The notes beneath the pieces are model-generated. The model saw nothing but the letters and a program-made list of their open reading frames with translations, was not told the DNA's origin and did no database searches. Below are positions 9,785 through 20,158 of a stretch of DNA of 36,876 nucleotides, piece after piece; the stretch's first letter is position 1; the number at the start of each line of letters is the position of its first letter. The DNA comes from Chara braunii (lineage: Eukaryota; Streptophyta; Charophyceae; Charales; Characeae), in assembly GCA_003427395.1 (NCBI GenBank), contig BFEA01000610.1, forward strand, positions 765,641-802,516. Direction: 5' to 3'. The translations under genes were made by a program, and so were the position numbers.

Positions 9785-9824
9785 ACGAATTTGTTTCATT
9801 TACAGTATAGACGTTCAAACACAT

Positions 9825-10401
9825 GAAATGACCATATAGTGATCAGAAATAAATATGATATAGGAGAAGAATAGTTTGTACGTGTAACGAGGATTAATTA
9901 TGTGGTTCACGATGAATGTAACTGGTCGTGCAATAAGGACATCTTATGAAAGGTCATCTTATCTCTTACCTATTACTCCTCTCCTCCTTACCTCTTACCC
10001 CTTACCCCTTACCTCTTACCCCCTACCCCTTACCCCCCTTACCCTTTACCCCTTACCCCTTACCCCTTACCCATTACCCCCGTACCCTTTACTCCCTTAC
10101 CTTGTCACAAATTATTCGTAAACCACGGCAGATGTGAAAAAAAATGGAGTTTCAATTTTGTTCAAAAAATAAAAAATGTCCGTTTTGGCGAAATAGTTGT
10201 TTTTATGGGCCTCGCTCTGGTGGTCTGTGGACATGCACAAAGGATAAATATCATGGCGGTGTATCTTTCCATGTTCTATATATATACATTGTGACGATAT
10301 ATATATCGAGCTTTAAATCAATGTCCTCAAAAGCAGGGAGTATGCCTTCGTGTTTCTACAAGAACACCAAAAAAACCCAACTCAGCTTTACGCAAAATAG
10401 C
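9825..10401. repeat. Copy 1 of a duplicated AT-rich segment with TTACCCC minisatellite
   Basis: It begins GAAATGACCATATAGTGATC, contains CTTACCCC-type repeats at about 9979-10100, and ends with AAAAAATGTCCGTTTTGGCG-like sequence plus ~200 bp of extra DNA up to the N at 10402. It matches 10403-10780 with a handful of substitutions. No coding content is supported; the short reading frames translate the minisatellite. Confidence 0.8.
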
Positions 10402-10402
10402 N
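10402..10402. other. Unresolved base (assembly join)
   Basis: A single N separates the two copies of the duplicated segment. Unlike the other two Ns, its flanks are not an exact 95-bp overlap. The copies differ at several sites, so this may join alleles or recent paralogues. Confidence 0.7.
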
Positions 10403-10780
10403 GAAATGACCATGTAGTGATCAGAAATAGATATGATATAGGAGAAGAATAGTTTGTAAGTGTAACGGGGATTAATTATGTGATTCACGATGAATGTAAC
10501 TGGTCGTGCAATAAGGACATCTTATGAAAGGTCATCTTATCTCTTACCTATTACTCCTCTCCTCCTTACCCCTTACCCCTTACCCCTTCCCCCTTAGCAC
10601 CCTTACCCCTTACCCCCTACCCTTTACCCCCTTACCCCTTACCCCTTACCCCTTACCCTTACCCCTTACCCCCCTTTTCGTATCACAAATAATTCACAAA
10701 TGAAGAAAAAAAAGCGAGAAAAATGGAGTTGCAATTTCGTTCAAAAAATAAAAAATGTCCGTTTTGACGAAATCGTAGTT
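10403..10780. repeat. Copy 2 of the duplicated AT-rich segment with TTACCCC minisatellite
   Basis: It starts GAAATGACCATGTAGTGATC and follows copy 1 through the minisatellite (about 10562-10675). Both ends share the GTCCGTTTTG-GCG/ACG block. Minisatellite length and interruptions differ between copies. The complementary strand is runs of GGGG separated by TAA, a G-quadruplex-prone pattern. Confidence 0.8.
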
Positions 10781-11189
10781 CATGAGAGACGAGAGAGGGG
10801 TAGCGATACACAGAGCAAAATAACGTGGATCAATCACTCAATATTCCAATTCTTCATACTGCATTAGGAGCCTAGCACTCGGGTGGCAAGCACCGACGGT
10901 CACTTTCACCAGGTTGACGTTGACAGTCGAGTCCACACGTGCATCTGGTACCTCTCGCTAATCAGACTTTCCTCTCCCGCGCATACCCACACATACCATG
11001 GGTACCTCGGCGCGACTAAAGTGAAAAACTCATCAGTAGACGTATAATGTAGACTGGGAGCATCGTGCTAAAACTAACTCTTTTGACCCCACTCTCCTCA
11101 CCAGCATAATCGTTTCACCACTCTTTCTCAACCTCTGACTAATCGATATTTTATTCAGGGTTCCCTTATGTGCAATAACTAGTGGAGAC
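10781..11189. other. Unassigned intergenic DNA
   Basis: Mixed-composition sequence without long reading frames, recognisable repeats or RNA genes. Confidence 0.5.
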
Positions 11190-11459
11190 ATGACTTCCCT
11201 CACTTGTACTATTAACGTCTTATTTCATTCACTTACACGCCCTCTTCCATCTCACCGTAATCAGCAAAAGACCAATACCGTTGAACAACCCAAATCGGGT
11301 AGCAACGAAGCTATCATCGGTCTCAAGAAACGTGTACCTCTCTTTTGCCTCGATGATGTTACCTCTATTCCTTCAATGAAGGAACGATCAACTGCCAGCA
11401 ATTCAGTGAACGGGTCGAGCATTGATGGCAGCGTTTCAACTTTTGTACAAGCTCACTGA
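11190..11459 (+). CDS. Small hypothetical ORF (89 codons)
   Basis: Starts at an ATG and encodes a Ser/Thr-rich peptide with a polar middle (GSNEAIIGLKKRVPLFCLDD). There is no domain, signal peptide or membrane span, and no Kozak or codon-usage support. It may be a chance frame or an exon of an undetected gene. Listed because it is the best frame in this stretch. Confidence 0.15.
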   Translation: MTSLTCTINVLFHSLTRPLPSHRNQQKTNTVEQPKSGSNEAIIGLKKRVPLFCLDDVTSIPSMKERSTASNSVNGSSIDGSVSTFVQAH

Positions 11460-12289
11460 CGTTTGGGAAATGGTTCCTTTGATGAGCACTTATCTGCACG
11501 CCTTTTTTTAGTGAACCACAATGATCACGTTTCTTTCTCCTTTTAGTGTCAATCGCAACCTCACCATCTTGCACGTGTGCACTGATTCTTGCTCCGGTCT
11601 CAGCAGACCACGTCTCCTCTACTTCGATCTTGTTCCTTCATGGGAACTGATCCCCATCTGGCGGATGTTTATCATGCGCTTTCCCGGATCGTGTTACGAC
11701 AACGTTCGAGCCGATCGTCTTTGACACAGTGTTTGTCGCAGGGCGACCTCTGATCACGCGGCATCCTCCATGTACACAACGGCCAACACATCATCACACT
11801 AACCCCGCACGACCGCAGGGAGCACGAGAGGAAAAGGAGGCGTGCTCGCTTAGCCCTCTGAAGAGGCAGAAAGTGATCCACAAGCTCCGAATAAGCCGTA
11901 GACGCCCCGATAGCAGAGGTCTTCAACAGGTCACGGAAAAACACCACCGTTCTCTCTGTTTCCGTAGTTGATTCCCACACGCACTCCTCTCTCGTTCCCT
12001 CTCTTGAGTGTGACTCTCACCACTTCGTCAGTTACGATGTCAACGAGTGAGATCGCCTAAGCTCACCGAGCATGCCCGCGCACCTGCTCTGTCTCCCTTC
12101 CCCTATCTTGTTCTTGGTCGTGACTCTCACATGCCTCTCTCTCTGATCTGTAGTTGCCTTACTGGCATCGTCCCCCTTCGCAATCTCTCCCTCTCTCTTT
12201 CTCGTGACCGCCCGCGCACCTCCTCTGAGTCTCGTCGTCCCTCTTTGACCTCTTGCCCCCCCAATCTAGCGACTACGGTCCCTTCGTCG

Positions 12290-12688
12290 TCACGAGTTGG
12301 CCTTTGGGCCGCTTTCTACAAGCGCAAACGGCGGGTGGTCCTTCCGCCACTGGTCCGACCCATGCCAAGAATAGGTCCGGACCTGTCGGTCACTCTCCTC
12401 ACTCTCTGTTTTCGTGTTGCAACCCAGGTGCCGTTGTTCCCTCTCTGTAGTGTCCGTCGAGGTCTCTCCTTCCAGGCACGAGACGGTCACCTTGATTTCA
12501 TCCGTGACCCCGTCTCGTCTACACCTCCTCTCGGCTCTGTCCCTAGCCTCCGTGATCGCCAACTGCAGGTCATGATCCGCCGTCATTTCTTCTTCTTTTC
12601 CTCCTTCCACGTTTATTTTCAGCCTGGCCTCCTGGTTGCAGCGGTTGTAGTCCAACATAGCAGTCACGACAGGCCCTTCGCCTGACAT
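12290..12688 (-). CDS. Hypothetical charged ORF (132 codons)
   Basis: The minus-strand ATG at 12686-12688 opens a Glu/Asp/Arg-rich frame (LAITEARDRAERRCRRDG, then EREQRHLGCNTKTESEESD), more protein-like than the Pro/Ser/Leu-rich frame opposite. The helical charged stretch could be coiled-coil. No family is recognised; a retroelement gag or leader fragment is possible. Coding status is uncertain. Confidence 0.25.
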   Translation of the reverse strand: MSGEGPVVTAMLDYNRCNQEARLKINVEGGKEEEMTADHDLQLAITEARDRAERRCRRDGVTDEIKVTVSCLEGETSTDTTEREQRHLGCNTKTESEESDRQVRTYSWHGSDQWRKDHPPFALVESGPKANS

Positions 12689-12725
12689 TCGCTCCCACCT
12701 CCAGAGAGGTACCTCGGCCTGTACC

Positions 12726-12736
12726 CATATAAACCA
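12726..12736 (+). promoter_or_regulatory. Possible TATA box
   Basis: CCATATAAACC is the best TATA-like element in this stretch, about 20 bp before a GCACCATGG start-codon context on the plus strand. No convincing gene follows, so its role is unproven. Confidence 0.15.
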
Positions 12737-13086
12737 CTACTGCGCACCATGGTCGAGCCTTTTCCGAGCAGGCTGTGTGCGATACCAGGTTGTCGGTTCC
12801 GAAATAGCCGAAACCAAACGCTCAGGCAAATGAACTCACGTACTCACTTCGTCACTCGGACCTCCCCCCCTTTTCTCACTCGTGCTCGATGTAACGGGGT
12901 TGCCTAAGTCCAAGTGGTCAAAGCTCGTCTCCCTCAGCTTTTATAGGATCGCCGCTTACCACGATCCCTGTGTTCTAAACGAGCGATTCAAATACCTTTT
13001 TCAAACTTTGTAAAATAAAGAAAAGAAATTGTTTTTTCAAAATTTTAATAAGGCGAGTAAAACAAAAGAAAAAAAAAGAAAAAACG
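12737..13086. other. Unassigned DNA, AT-rich at its right end
   Basis: No reading frame of note. An AATAAAG hexamer near 13013 and A-rich DNA lie just before the hairpin-rich region. Confidence 0.4.
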
Positions 13087-14820
13087 GAAAGTTGGAAGCC
13101 GAACTCCAACGGCCATAACACAGGCGGCTCACTTAGCCGTCAATCACTAGCCGCTTCATCTTTTGTATGAAGCGACCACAGGATCGACGTAGTGGTCCCA
13201 TAATAGGATACGGGTAGACGCGTCACTCCTTTCAAAAAGGAGGTCGTTGAACTACCCCTCATGGGTACCCATGTCCGATGGCAAGGAGGAGGCTTATGAC
13301 CTTCCTCGGGAAGTGATAAGCCTCCTACCAAAGTGGGCGCGGGTTACCCTTCTTTTGGGGTCTCATTGCGCGGCGCTCAGCCAGACAGTTCAGCCACAGG
13401 GCGATATACGAAGGGTCGGGCCAATCTAGGCCACTTAGACTGGAACTGAGTTCGAAATTGAACCGTTAGCTTCCCGTGAAATCACAGAAAGGAAAAATTA
13501 AATAAAGGGAATCAATAATAACAATAGTAATAATATTAACAACGATAACAATAGTAATAAAAATAAGAAAGGGAAGGGAATTATAGAGTCATTACTGCCA
13601 TAAGTCGCTGGATCATCCCGAACTGAGGCGAGGGTCCAAATCGACGAACAGATCTGACATATGATTTCCCTTCCACTTTTTATTTTCTTCTTTTTTTCCC
13701 TTCCCTAATCCTCTTCTATTCAAGAGTGACAGTTGAACCCTGTGCATCTAACCCATGACCTAGCTACGAGGCACCTGGCGCGTGGTGGAAAATACCGCAC
13801 TGATCCCTCTGCTTTCTCGTTCCTGGGCAAGCCCGACGGCTACCACAACCACAGGTCGGTAGTGCTTTGTTGTACAGTACGCCGCTGAGCCTCCGTGGAC
13901 CAAAGGAAAGTCCAGTAGCATTGTCGGGGCCGCGGTTTTTTAACATTGGACGTTGTCCAACTCTTTCGTTGAATTAATGGACTTGATGAGACTGACGATT
14001 GCCAAAAAAATTATTCGGACCTGACCTATGACTGATAGACTAAAGTTTTTGAACGTTAGTCCGGACGCTGTGGCGTCCAGGAGTAGCGGATGTGAATGGC
14101 AAGGCTTCGCTTTTGTCGCGTGCCGCAGGGACATGCAGACATGGGACGCTAAACTAGACCCTATCTAATGTAATGTTGCTCGGCTTAGCAGCCGCGTGAT
14201 TCAGAGCCTAGATACAGGGTGTTCGCGTTGGTGTTGGGCCACAGGATTTGCTCCGTACGAAGGACCTGGTACTGTCACGTAGCCGGCCGCGGGCAACCTA
14301 GCCAAGCCACAACAATGGGCAGCCTGCCGAGTTGACAGGCGGCGCGACTAGAGAGGGGGGGGGCAGGCTGAGCCTGCCCAGCTATGGCACGCAGGCTTTT
14401 GGAAAGGCAACTCCTATGATAGGAGCTAGCCCAGTAGGTTACCGTTCAAAATTTTCAACCAGCAGATGTTGGGATCGAGCTGGCGATTAGCAGTCTGAGC
14501 TAGGTCCTTTTCTTTTGGAGTTGCCCACTGCACCAGCATGAAGCGCGACTATTCTCGGCCACGAGATCATCAAATCTAACGGCCGGGAACGTTCGCGTGG
14601 CTGCAGCATGGCCCCTGTGCAAGGATGACACACATAAATCAAGAAAACGGCCCATAATTTTTTCGATTCCCCTAAGGGAATAGAACCTGGGTCTGTAAAT
14701 CGGTGGGGTAGGGGGGGAATGCCAGCCAGGCTGGAGCAGTCTACAGTGGCCATTGGTTTATGCCAACGGCATTCCTTAAAAAAGAAAAAAAAGAAAAAAA
14801 AAAACAGCGGAGAGATAGGT

Positions 14821-14981
14821 GTCGTTGCTGAAGCAACGACCACCACTCCAGAGGCTGCACGAGGCAAACAATGTCTCCGTTGTTGAAGAAAACAGTCTCT
14901 TTAGACTGTGTGGGAGCACAATAGCTCCCACCTCATGGTGACACAGATTTTTGTAGCCGCGAGATCTAAGATCTCGCGGCT
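14821..14981. repeat. Cluster of four adjacent hairpins
   Basis: In order: 14821-14840 (9-bp stem), 14892-14909 (7 bp), 14910-14931 (8 bp, directly abutting) and 14955-14981 (13-bp perfect stem AGCCGCGAGATCT with a one-base centre). Stem sequences are unrelated to each other, which argues against duplication of one hairpin. Confidence 0.85.
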
Positions 14982-15107
14982 CATATCACGTGCGTGAGAG
15001 AAAAGAGAAAGTTGAGGGAGTTGGAGAGAGAGAGAGAGAAATGGGAGGATAAGACAGAGGAGGAACTATTCCTCCCGACCTGCCAGCTGTCTTCCCGTTG
15101 TCAAGGG

Positions 15108-15111
<4 letters not shown>

Positions 15112-15196
<85 letters not shown>
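15112..15196. repeat. 85-nt poly(A) tract
   Basis: Uninterrupted A run on the plus strand after GGGGGGT. It could be a retroposed tail or simple mononucleotide expansion. No LINE or SINE body was recognised upstream. Confidence 0.97.
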
Positions 15197-15197
<1 letters not shown>

Positions 15198-15641
15198 GAA
15201 AAACGGGATCTGAGTTTTTCTTTTTGAAAAACCGTATTTTTCAGTTTGCGCCACTATTGTTTTCGTGGCGTGAAACAATTTTTTTGGCCTTGATTTTGTT
15301 TTCGTAGGTAGTCAGGCACCTAGGCCTTGTACATGCATGTTTTTAGATGTTTTTATTTAGCGAATATTTTTCTAAAATTCATCAAAGTCATGGTACATTT
15401 TGCACCCCACTCTGAGCCTGTCGGGATTTGAACTCGTGAATCTTCACGAGTTCTTTCCCTACTCCTCCCAACCTGACAACTGTACTCCCCGTTTTCAGGG
15501 GAGGGCAGCAGAGGAAAGGGACAGACAGTTGACAAACAATTGCATGCTCCTAGCTCAAATCACGGCCAGGAGCGTTGCAGTTGAGGGGGTTAAAGTTTTT
15601 TTTATTTATTTTTTTTTTCTTTTTTCTTTTCCTTTACTTTT

Positions 15642-15970
15642 CGTGAGGACACTTGTCCTCACGTGGTGCTACCTCTGGCAGAAGCTGCCAGAGGTAACTG
15701 TCAGGCTTCCGTTTTTGAAAGGAGCCTGGAAATTGAAGGGTCATAAAAAGAAAAAGGTCAGGTGCAGCCTTTTCCTCGATGTATCTGCCCTGGGAAAAGG
15801 GTCCAGGTACATCGAACTGTAAGGGGTTGTATCTCTCCAACCCCTTATCAAAAAAATAAAAGAAAAATAGTTTTGGAAATGGTAGGAACCCAGCTATCTC
15901 GTGAGATTCCGAGATAGCTGAGAAAAAGAAAAGGAAAAATAAAATGGGGCAGTTAAAAAAAACTGCCCCA
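15642..15970. repeat. Cluster of hairpins with 10-12-bp perfect stems
   Basis: 15642-15663 has a 10-bp stem with a 2-nt loop, and 15670-15696 a 12-bp stem with a 3-nt loop. 15776-15815 pairs TCGATGTA with TACATCGA. 15820-15847, 15891-15920 and 15945-15970 have 10-11-bp stems. The arms CCTTTTCC (15768-15775) and GGAAAAGG (15793-15800) interleave with the 15776/15808 pair in an A-B-A'-B' order, so a pseudoknot is possible if transcribed. Confidence 0.85.
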
Positions 15971-16439
15971 CACTAAGGTTGTGGCTGTGGTGCGGCCATA
16001 GTCAACCCTGGATCTTGGTCAGATCAAGGGTTCACAGTGAGCCCGCGATTTTGCCTGGGGGAGAGAGTGACGTCCAGCCCTCCGCAGCCACTATAAAACT
16101 GACAGATGTCCCCCAACTGCCACACAATGCACTAGTGATGTCAGTGTGTGACGAGCACACTTGAGTGTTGCTGGCTGCTGGAGGTGCTGCCGGAGGCAAC
16201 TTGAGGAGAGGCTGGAGCGTGAGGTGGACAGCCATAGCCAAGGTTGGGAGCACTCTGCTCCCCTCCCCTCTAGCTGATGTTGGTCCTATAGGGCTGACCT
16301 AGGGGCGCTGCTGGACTACGGCAAGATGGCGCTGTGAAATTTTGGTCTGGGGCCCAAATTTTACCAATTTTGGCAAGCTATTTTTCCACTATAGTGGGGA
16401 AGTGCTGCCAAAATTTTACAGCAGCGGCCAGCGGCGACT

Positions 16440-16780
16440 CCGGGTTTAACGACGATGGTGTGGAAGCGCTGCCGGATTTTTGCGGCGGGGGTTCTGTTTT
16501 TTTCGACGGTGGTGCGGAAGCGCTGCCAAATTTTTGCGGCGGCGGTTCTGGTTTTTTCGACGGTGGTGCGAAAGCGCTGCCGAATTTTTGCGGTGGCGGT
16601 TCTGTTTTTTTTTACGATGGTACGGCACAGCGTAGCGCCGCCGTCTTTTTGCGGTGGTACGCCACGGCGAAACGCTGCTGTTTTTTTTTACGGTGGTACG
16701 GCACAGCGAAGCGCCACCGTCTTTTTACGGTGGTACGGCACGGCGGAGCGCTGACGTTTTCTTTTTCTTACGGGGCACGG
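16440..16780. repeat. Degenerate minisatellite, 54-bp then ~38-bp units
   Basis: Three 54-bp units begin at 16462, 16516 and 16570 (GGAAGCGCTGCC, T-run, GCGGCGG, GACGGTGGTGC). Four shorter units of 37-39 bp begin near 16621, 16658, 16697 and 16734. Since 54 is a multiple of three, a 184-codon plus-strand frame (16334-16888) stays open with an 18-residue Gly/Phe-rich repeat. I regard that frame as a by-product. Confidence 0.85.
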
Positions 16781-17059
16781 TGCGACGACGTGCAGCCATT
16801 TTCCGACGAGAGTTCGACACGACAGTGGAATTGCGGCACGACGGTGGAACGTGCGGCGCGGCAGTGGAGGTTTTTTTTACGGCGCTGAAAGGTTTTTTTA
16901 TGTGGCGCGGCGTCTGCTTTTCTTGGTGAAGGTCTGCTACCATTGGTATGTACGGCAGCAGCAGCGTGACATGGTGGCGGTTGACGGCCGACGGTACGAA
17001 ATTTGAGTTCGACAGGCGGATTTATTTTTTTTATGCGGCATATGAGATAAATGTTTTGT

Positions 17060-17335
17060 AGTTGGGACTACCCAACACTTGCGGCAGTGAGACTGGACTA
17101 CTTGGGACTGCCTGGATTCAGTTGGGACTGACGTGGGACGCGGGCGGTCATTTGCGGCAGTCTTGACGCATGCGGTTTTGAGATTTGGCACCGATTTTTT
17201 TTTTCTAGAAGTGTGGCGGTAGTGGTTTTCGACTCAATGGTCATTCGACGAAGTGTTTGACAGCATGGGACCACCTGGAACCGCGTGGGACCATCTGGGA
17301 CCGCTTGGAACCAGTTGGGACTGACGTGGTACCAG
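17060..17335. repeat. Loose GGGACY minisatellite
   Basis: Short motifs such as TTGGGACTGC, GTGGGACCATC and CTTGGAACCAG recur every 10-20 bp in two patches (17065-17135 and 17262-17330). Degenerate; no coding support. Confidence 0.6.
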
Positions 17336-18060
17336 ATTGAGTGTTTTTCTGGGACGCATTCGGCTCGCCGTTTTCACGTTTGGGTTACCGCTGGTGAGGC
17401 GTGCGAGTAAGAGGTGGTTTGATCATGATTTTCCTTGAGACTACAACTTTCGGCGGCACACACGGCTTGTTGGTTGGCTTTCTTGAGTGAGTCAGAGCGC
17501 TTCTTTGGCACCGCTCCACTCAAGGTCAGTGGACGACTCAGACTCCCTTCACACCTGTGTGCACCCGTACATTGCTTGACCCTTTTGATTTGAATGTTCA
17601 GAACAAAAGGTTGAGTGAGGTTGTGGGCGTCATGCATGAGTGAAAAGGTGGGTCTGACGTGAGTAGTGAGACTTTGTTTGTCTTCTTTTTGATTGTGTTG
17701 TCTGCGTGGTGTGCAGGTGAGTAAAAAGACTATGTATAAAAGTGGTACAAAATACTATTTGATAAAATGACGAAGAATTTTCGACTCCTTACCATTTTCT
17801 TTTTGTCAGTGAGTTGGGTTAACTTGCTTGTTATTTCTGAAGGATAATCGAAGGGTGCCGTGAGAAAATGAATTTTGAAAACAGAAAGAGAATCAAAGCA
17901 TAATGAATTTCACTTTTCCCGAGAATTACCCATTATATCCCGAACGACCTCATCTACCTATACCTGTCCAAATTATTATCGTTCTCTATCTCCTTCGATC
18001 TCTTTTCGTCCAAGCTACCCTGAATTTAGGAGGAAAAAAAAATTAATATGAGAGTTACTT
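17336..18060. other. Unassigned DNA
   Basis: An 87-codon minus-strand frame (17374-17637) and shorter frames show no recognisable domain. Nothing else is supportable here. Confidence 0.4.
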
Positions 18061-18153
18061 ACAGTGGACACATCTTCTATCCCTAGGAAGCATCTGGGGC
18101 GGGGGTTCGTTGCTTCAGGAGCCGACCCTGTTATTGACCCAAAGTGGACCGTC

Positions 18154-18552
18154 CTACGGGGGGGTACTTTGCCGATTCGTTGGAGACGACCCAACTTTTG
18201 AGATCGGAACCTTGTGCTCGGGCGAGGAGTACCCCAGACCACTTCCTAGAGGGAGAGGCATGCAACACTTCAAGCAATGCACCTGATCAAGTAGCCTGTC
18301 ATCCAATAAGATTGAGAAAGTATGGAGACAAGTGTGAGCGTGTCGAATTTTGAGCCGGCGGTAGGTGAAATGAATGACTTTGACAACGCGTCTCATCAAG
18401 TCAAAACTAAGGCAACCGATTACCTTGTCGATGACATCTATGTTATTGTCGAAAAAACAACCCTTCGTTAGCGGTTGTGTCATTGTTTTGTGGAGTTCGA
18501 CCTGAGGCGGTCGGATTATTTTTTTTTTATCTTGCGACATTGGATGTATCAA
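18154..18552 (-). CDS. Hypothetical ORF (132 codons)
   Basis: A minus-strand frame with reasonably balanced composition and a helical middle (VIDKVIGCLSFDLMRRVVK), including several Cys and His residues. No family is recognised, and there is no promoter or splice evidence. It may be a decayed transposon fragment or chance. Confidence 0.2.
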   Translation of the reverse strand: MIHPMSQDKKKIIRPPQVELHKTMTQPLTKGCFFDNNIDVIDKVIGCLSFDLMRRVVKVIHFTYRRLKIRHAHTCLHTFSILLDDRLLDQVHCLKCCMPLPLGSGLGYSSPEHKVPISKVGSSPTNRQSTPP

Positions 18553-18659
18553 ATGAAGATTTCGTTTCTTTTAATTATTAGTTTTAGATTAGACATATCG
18601 TTCTATCGACTACAGTCGATTCTTTTCGATGTAACTATGTATGATTGTTATAACTTTCT

Positions 18660-19386
18660 TTTGATCGTATGTTAAAGGGACTAGGATTAATGTTGGGTTT
18701 CATGTTTGGTTGAGACAGTCCTAGTCGACCGACGTCCGCTTCGTACTTAGGAGATCAGCGCCCTAAGGAATGGGCGACGTTCGGGTTCGCTTGGTGTTAA
18801 CCAAGGGTATCTATACTACAGTGAACGAGCAAACGTCCTCGACTGACCTACCTCTGCAATTGCATCTAAAAGCTTTCGCATGTGGGTCAGTAGCTCAGTA
18901 GGGATACGCCCCTAAGGGTGGTGACAGCCCCTTAGGGAAGGAAAGCTTATGCCCCGCCGGAACCTATCCTGTCGTAGGGGACCGCGGGATGTACAGCTGG
19001 CGCACCCGGCTAGAGCGGCGAAGGGACGACGCGACCCCGACCGTCTCGGTGGCTAGTGGGATATTTTACGTCGCCCTAGAGTTGTCTCTTGTTTTGTTTT
19101 ATTTTACTCTTGCGTGACATGGTCGGGATGACTCTCGCCTTTGCGGAAAAGGCGGGGGCCGATGCGCTCGACAACGTGCCCCCACCCTTTTGCTAGGGTA
19201 AGCACCAACTGGACCGGCTTGTAAAAACTCATAGGCAGTACCCCGCAAAGGTCCATGTGGTAACAGGTTCCCGAGCTAGTAACAGGTAAGTAACGGGTCC
19301 TCGAGCAAGCATCTGATACGCAGTGGGTCACTGAGCAGACCTTTGGCACGCAGAGGAGGGCCGGGACACCGCACCCTCCGACAACG
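18660..19386. other. GC-richer non-coding stretch with small hairpins
   Basis: Inverted repeats include 18679-18686 with 18719-18726, 18801-18814 and 18911-18936, the same style as the 13-16 kb region. A tRNA-like A box occurs near 18893 without a B box. No coding frame is supported. Confidence 0.5.
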
Positions 19387-20137
19387 TCGGACACTAAACT
19401 GACAGCTAATCAGATTCAACCCTAAGATACAAGATAGTTGCAGAAAATTTAAAGACTATCAAAGTTTTTTAATGCTCAGAACCCATTCTATGATGGGAAG
19501 TAGTAAACGAATAGAGGTAGTTGATCTAAGAGAAGCCATTGGAACAGATCGAAGCCTCATGGAGTGATGCTCACCCAGGACTAGCCCTGAAACAGGGATG
19601 TTTCAGAGTCACCATTCCTTATCAACACTGGAGTGATTAATTTTTTTATTTTTTTAAAAAGATTTTTAGTGAAGGTCTCTAAACAGGTCGAACCCTGCAA
19701 CAAGAAGTAGCTAAAAGGAAAAGGAAGCAAAGAGGTGACCCATCCTTGAGTTCAGACCTAACTCTAGCATACACGTCGGATACTAAATTGACGGTTGATC
19801 AAGTCCAACCCTGGGATACAAGACAGTTGCGAAAAAAACAACGATATTCAGGTTTCTTAATGCTCAGAACCCAATCAGTGTTGGGAAGTATGAGACCAAT
19901 CAAGGTAGCCGATCAAAGAGAAGCAACTGACACTAGGACTGACATGTGATCATGTTTAAACAAAAGATACAATCCTCTTGCAGAAAATACAGAAGATATT
20001 CAGGTTTCTAAATGCTTAGAACTCATCCTGTATTGGGAAGAAGAAAACCAATAAAGGTAGTTGATCAAAGAGTAGCCATTGGAACAAATTGAAGTCTGGT
20101 ATAATGATACTTACTCAGGACCTGCCCTGAGAAAGGG
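19387..20137. repeat. Three diverged copies of a ~200-bp dispersed repeat
   Basis: Copies at about 19387-19600, 19771-19931 and 19932-20137 share blocks in order: CTAAAYTGACRG, TCAACCCTRRGATACAAGA, TTAATGCTCAGAACCCA, GTTGATCWAAGAG, CCATTGGAACARAT and ACYCAGGACYWGCCCTGA. A fourth copy is split at 20885-21006 and 32976-33045. No coding frame; a SINE- or MITE-derived repeat is possible. Confidence 0.8.
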
Positions 20138-20138
20138 G

Positions 20139-20158
20139 TTATATATATATATATATAT
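20139..20158. repeat. (TA)n microsatellite
   Basis: Short AT tract immediately preceding the first of two ~100-bp direct repeats. Confidence 0.9.

Larger units (their letters stand above)
13087..16170. repeat. Hairpin-rich region: ~25 independent short perfect inverted repeats in series
   Basis: Perfect stems of 6-13 bp with 1-10 nt loops recur along 3 kb with different sequences. Clear examples: 13152-13174, 13226-13242, 13287-13326 (11-bp stem with a nested 5-bp stem), 14361-14379, 14411-14425, 14666-14681, 14821-14840, 14892-14909, 14910-14931, 14955-14981, 15059-15075, 15214-15232, 15431-15452, 15485-15503, 15642-15663, 15670-15696, 15820-15847, 15891-15920, 15945-15970 and 15994-16031 (one mismatch). 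Stems often touch their neighbours. No protein-coding frame is supported. Between ~13500 and 14350 stems are sparser (13947-13961, 14063-14078). Confidence 0.8.

Noticed and set aside
9979-10675. Interstitial true telomere
   Set aside because: The unit is CCCCTTA, not CCCTAAA, and it is interrupted. Only telomere-like at best.
12047-12685. 212-codon plus-strand ORF
   Set aside because: Ser/Leu/Pro/Arg-rich translation of a pyrimidine-rich strand; the opposite strand has the more protein-like frame.
13087-14400. Ribosomal RNA or organelle rRNA
   Set aside because: The structured look prompted the check, but none of the universally conserved rRNA blocks was recognised.
14467-14507. tRNA gene on the minus strand
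   Set aside because: A fragment like TAGCTCAGACTGC and a weak B box are present, but spacing and stems do not fold into a cloverleaf.
15098-15307. ORF of poly-lysine/poly-phenylalanine
   Set aside because: Translation of the poly(A) tract.
16334-16888. 184-codon Gly/Phe-rich repeat protein
   Set aside because: The frame stays open because the 54-bp unit is a multiple of three. Later units break periodicity and no domain or start context supports it.
18885-18960. tRNA gene or tRNA-derived SINE
   Set aside because: TAGCTCAGTAGG is a perfect A-box match, but no B box follows at a workable distance.
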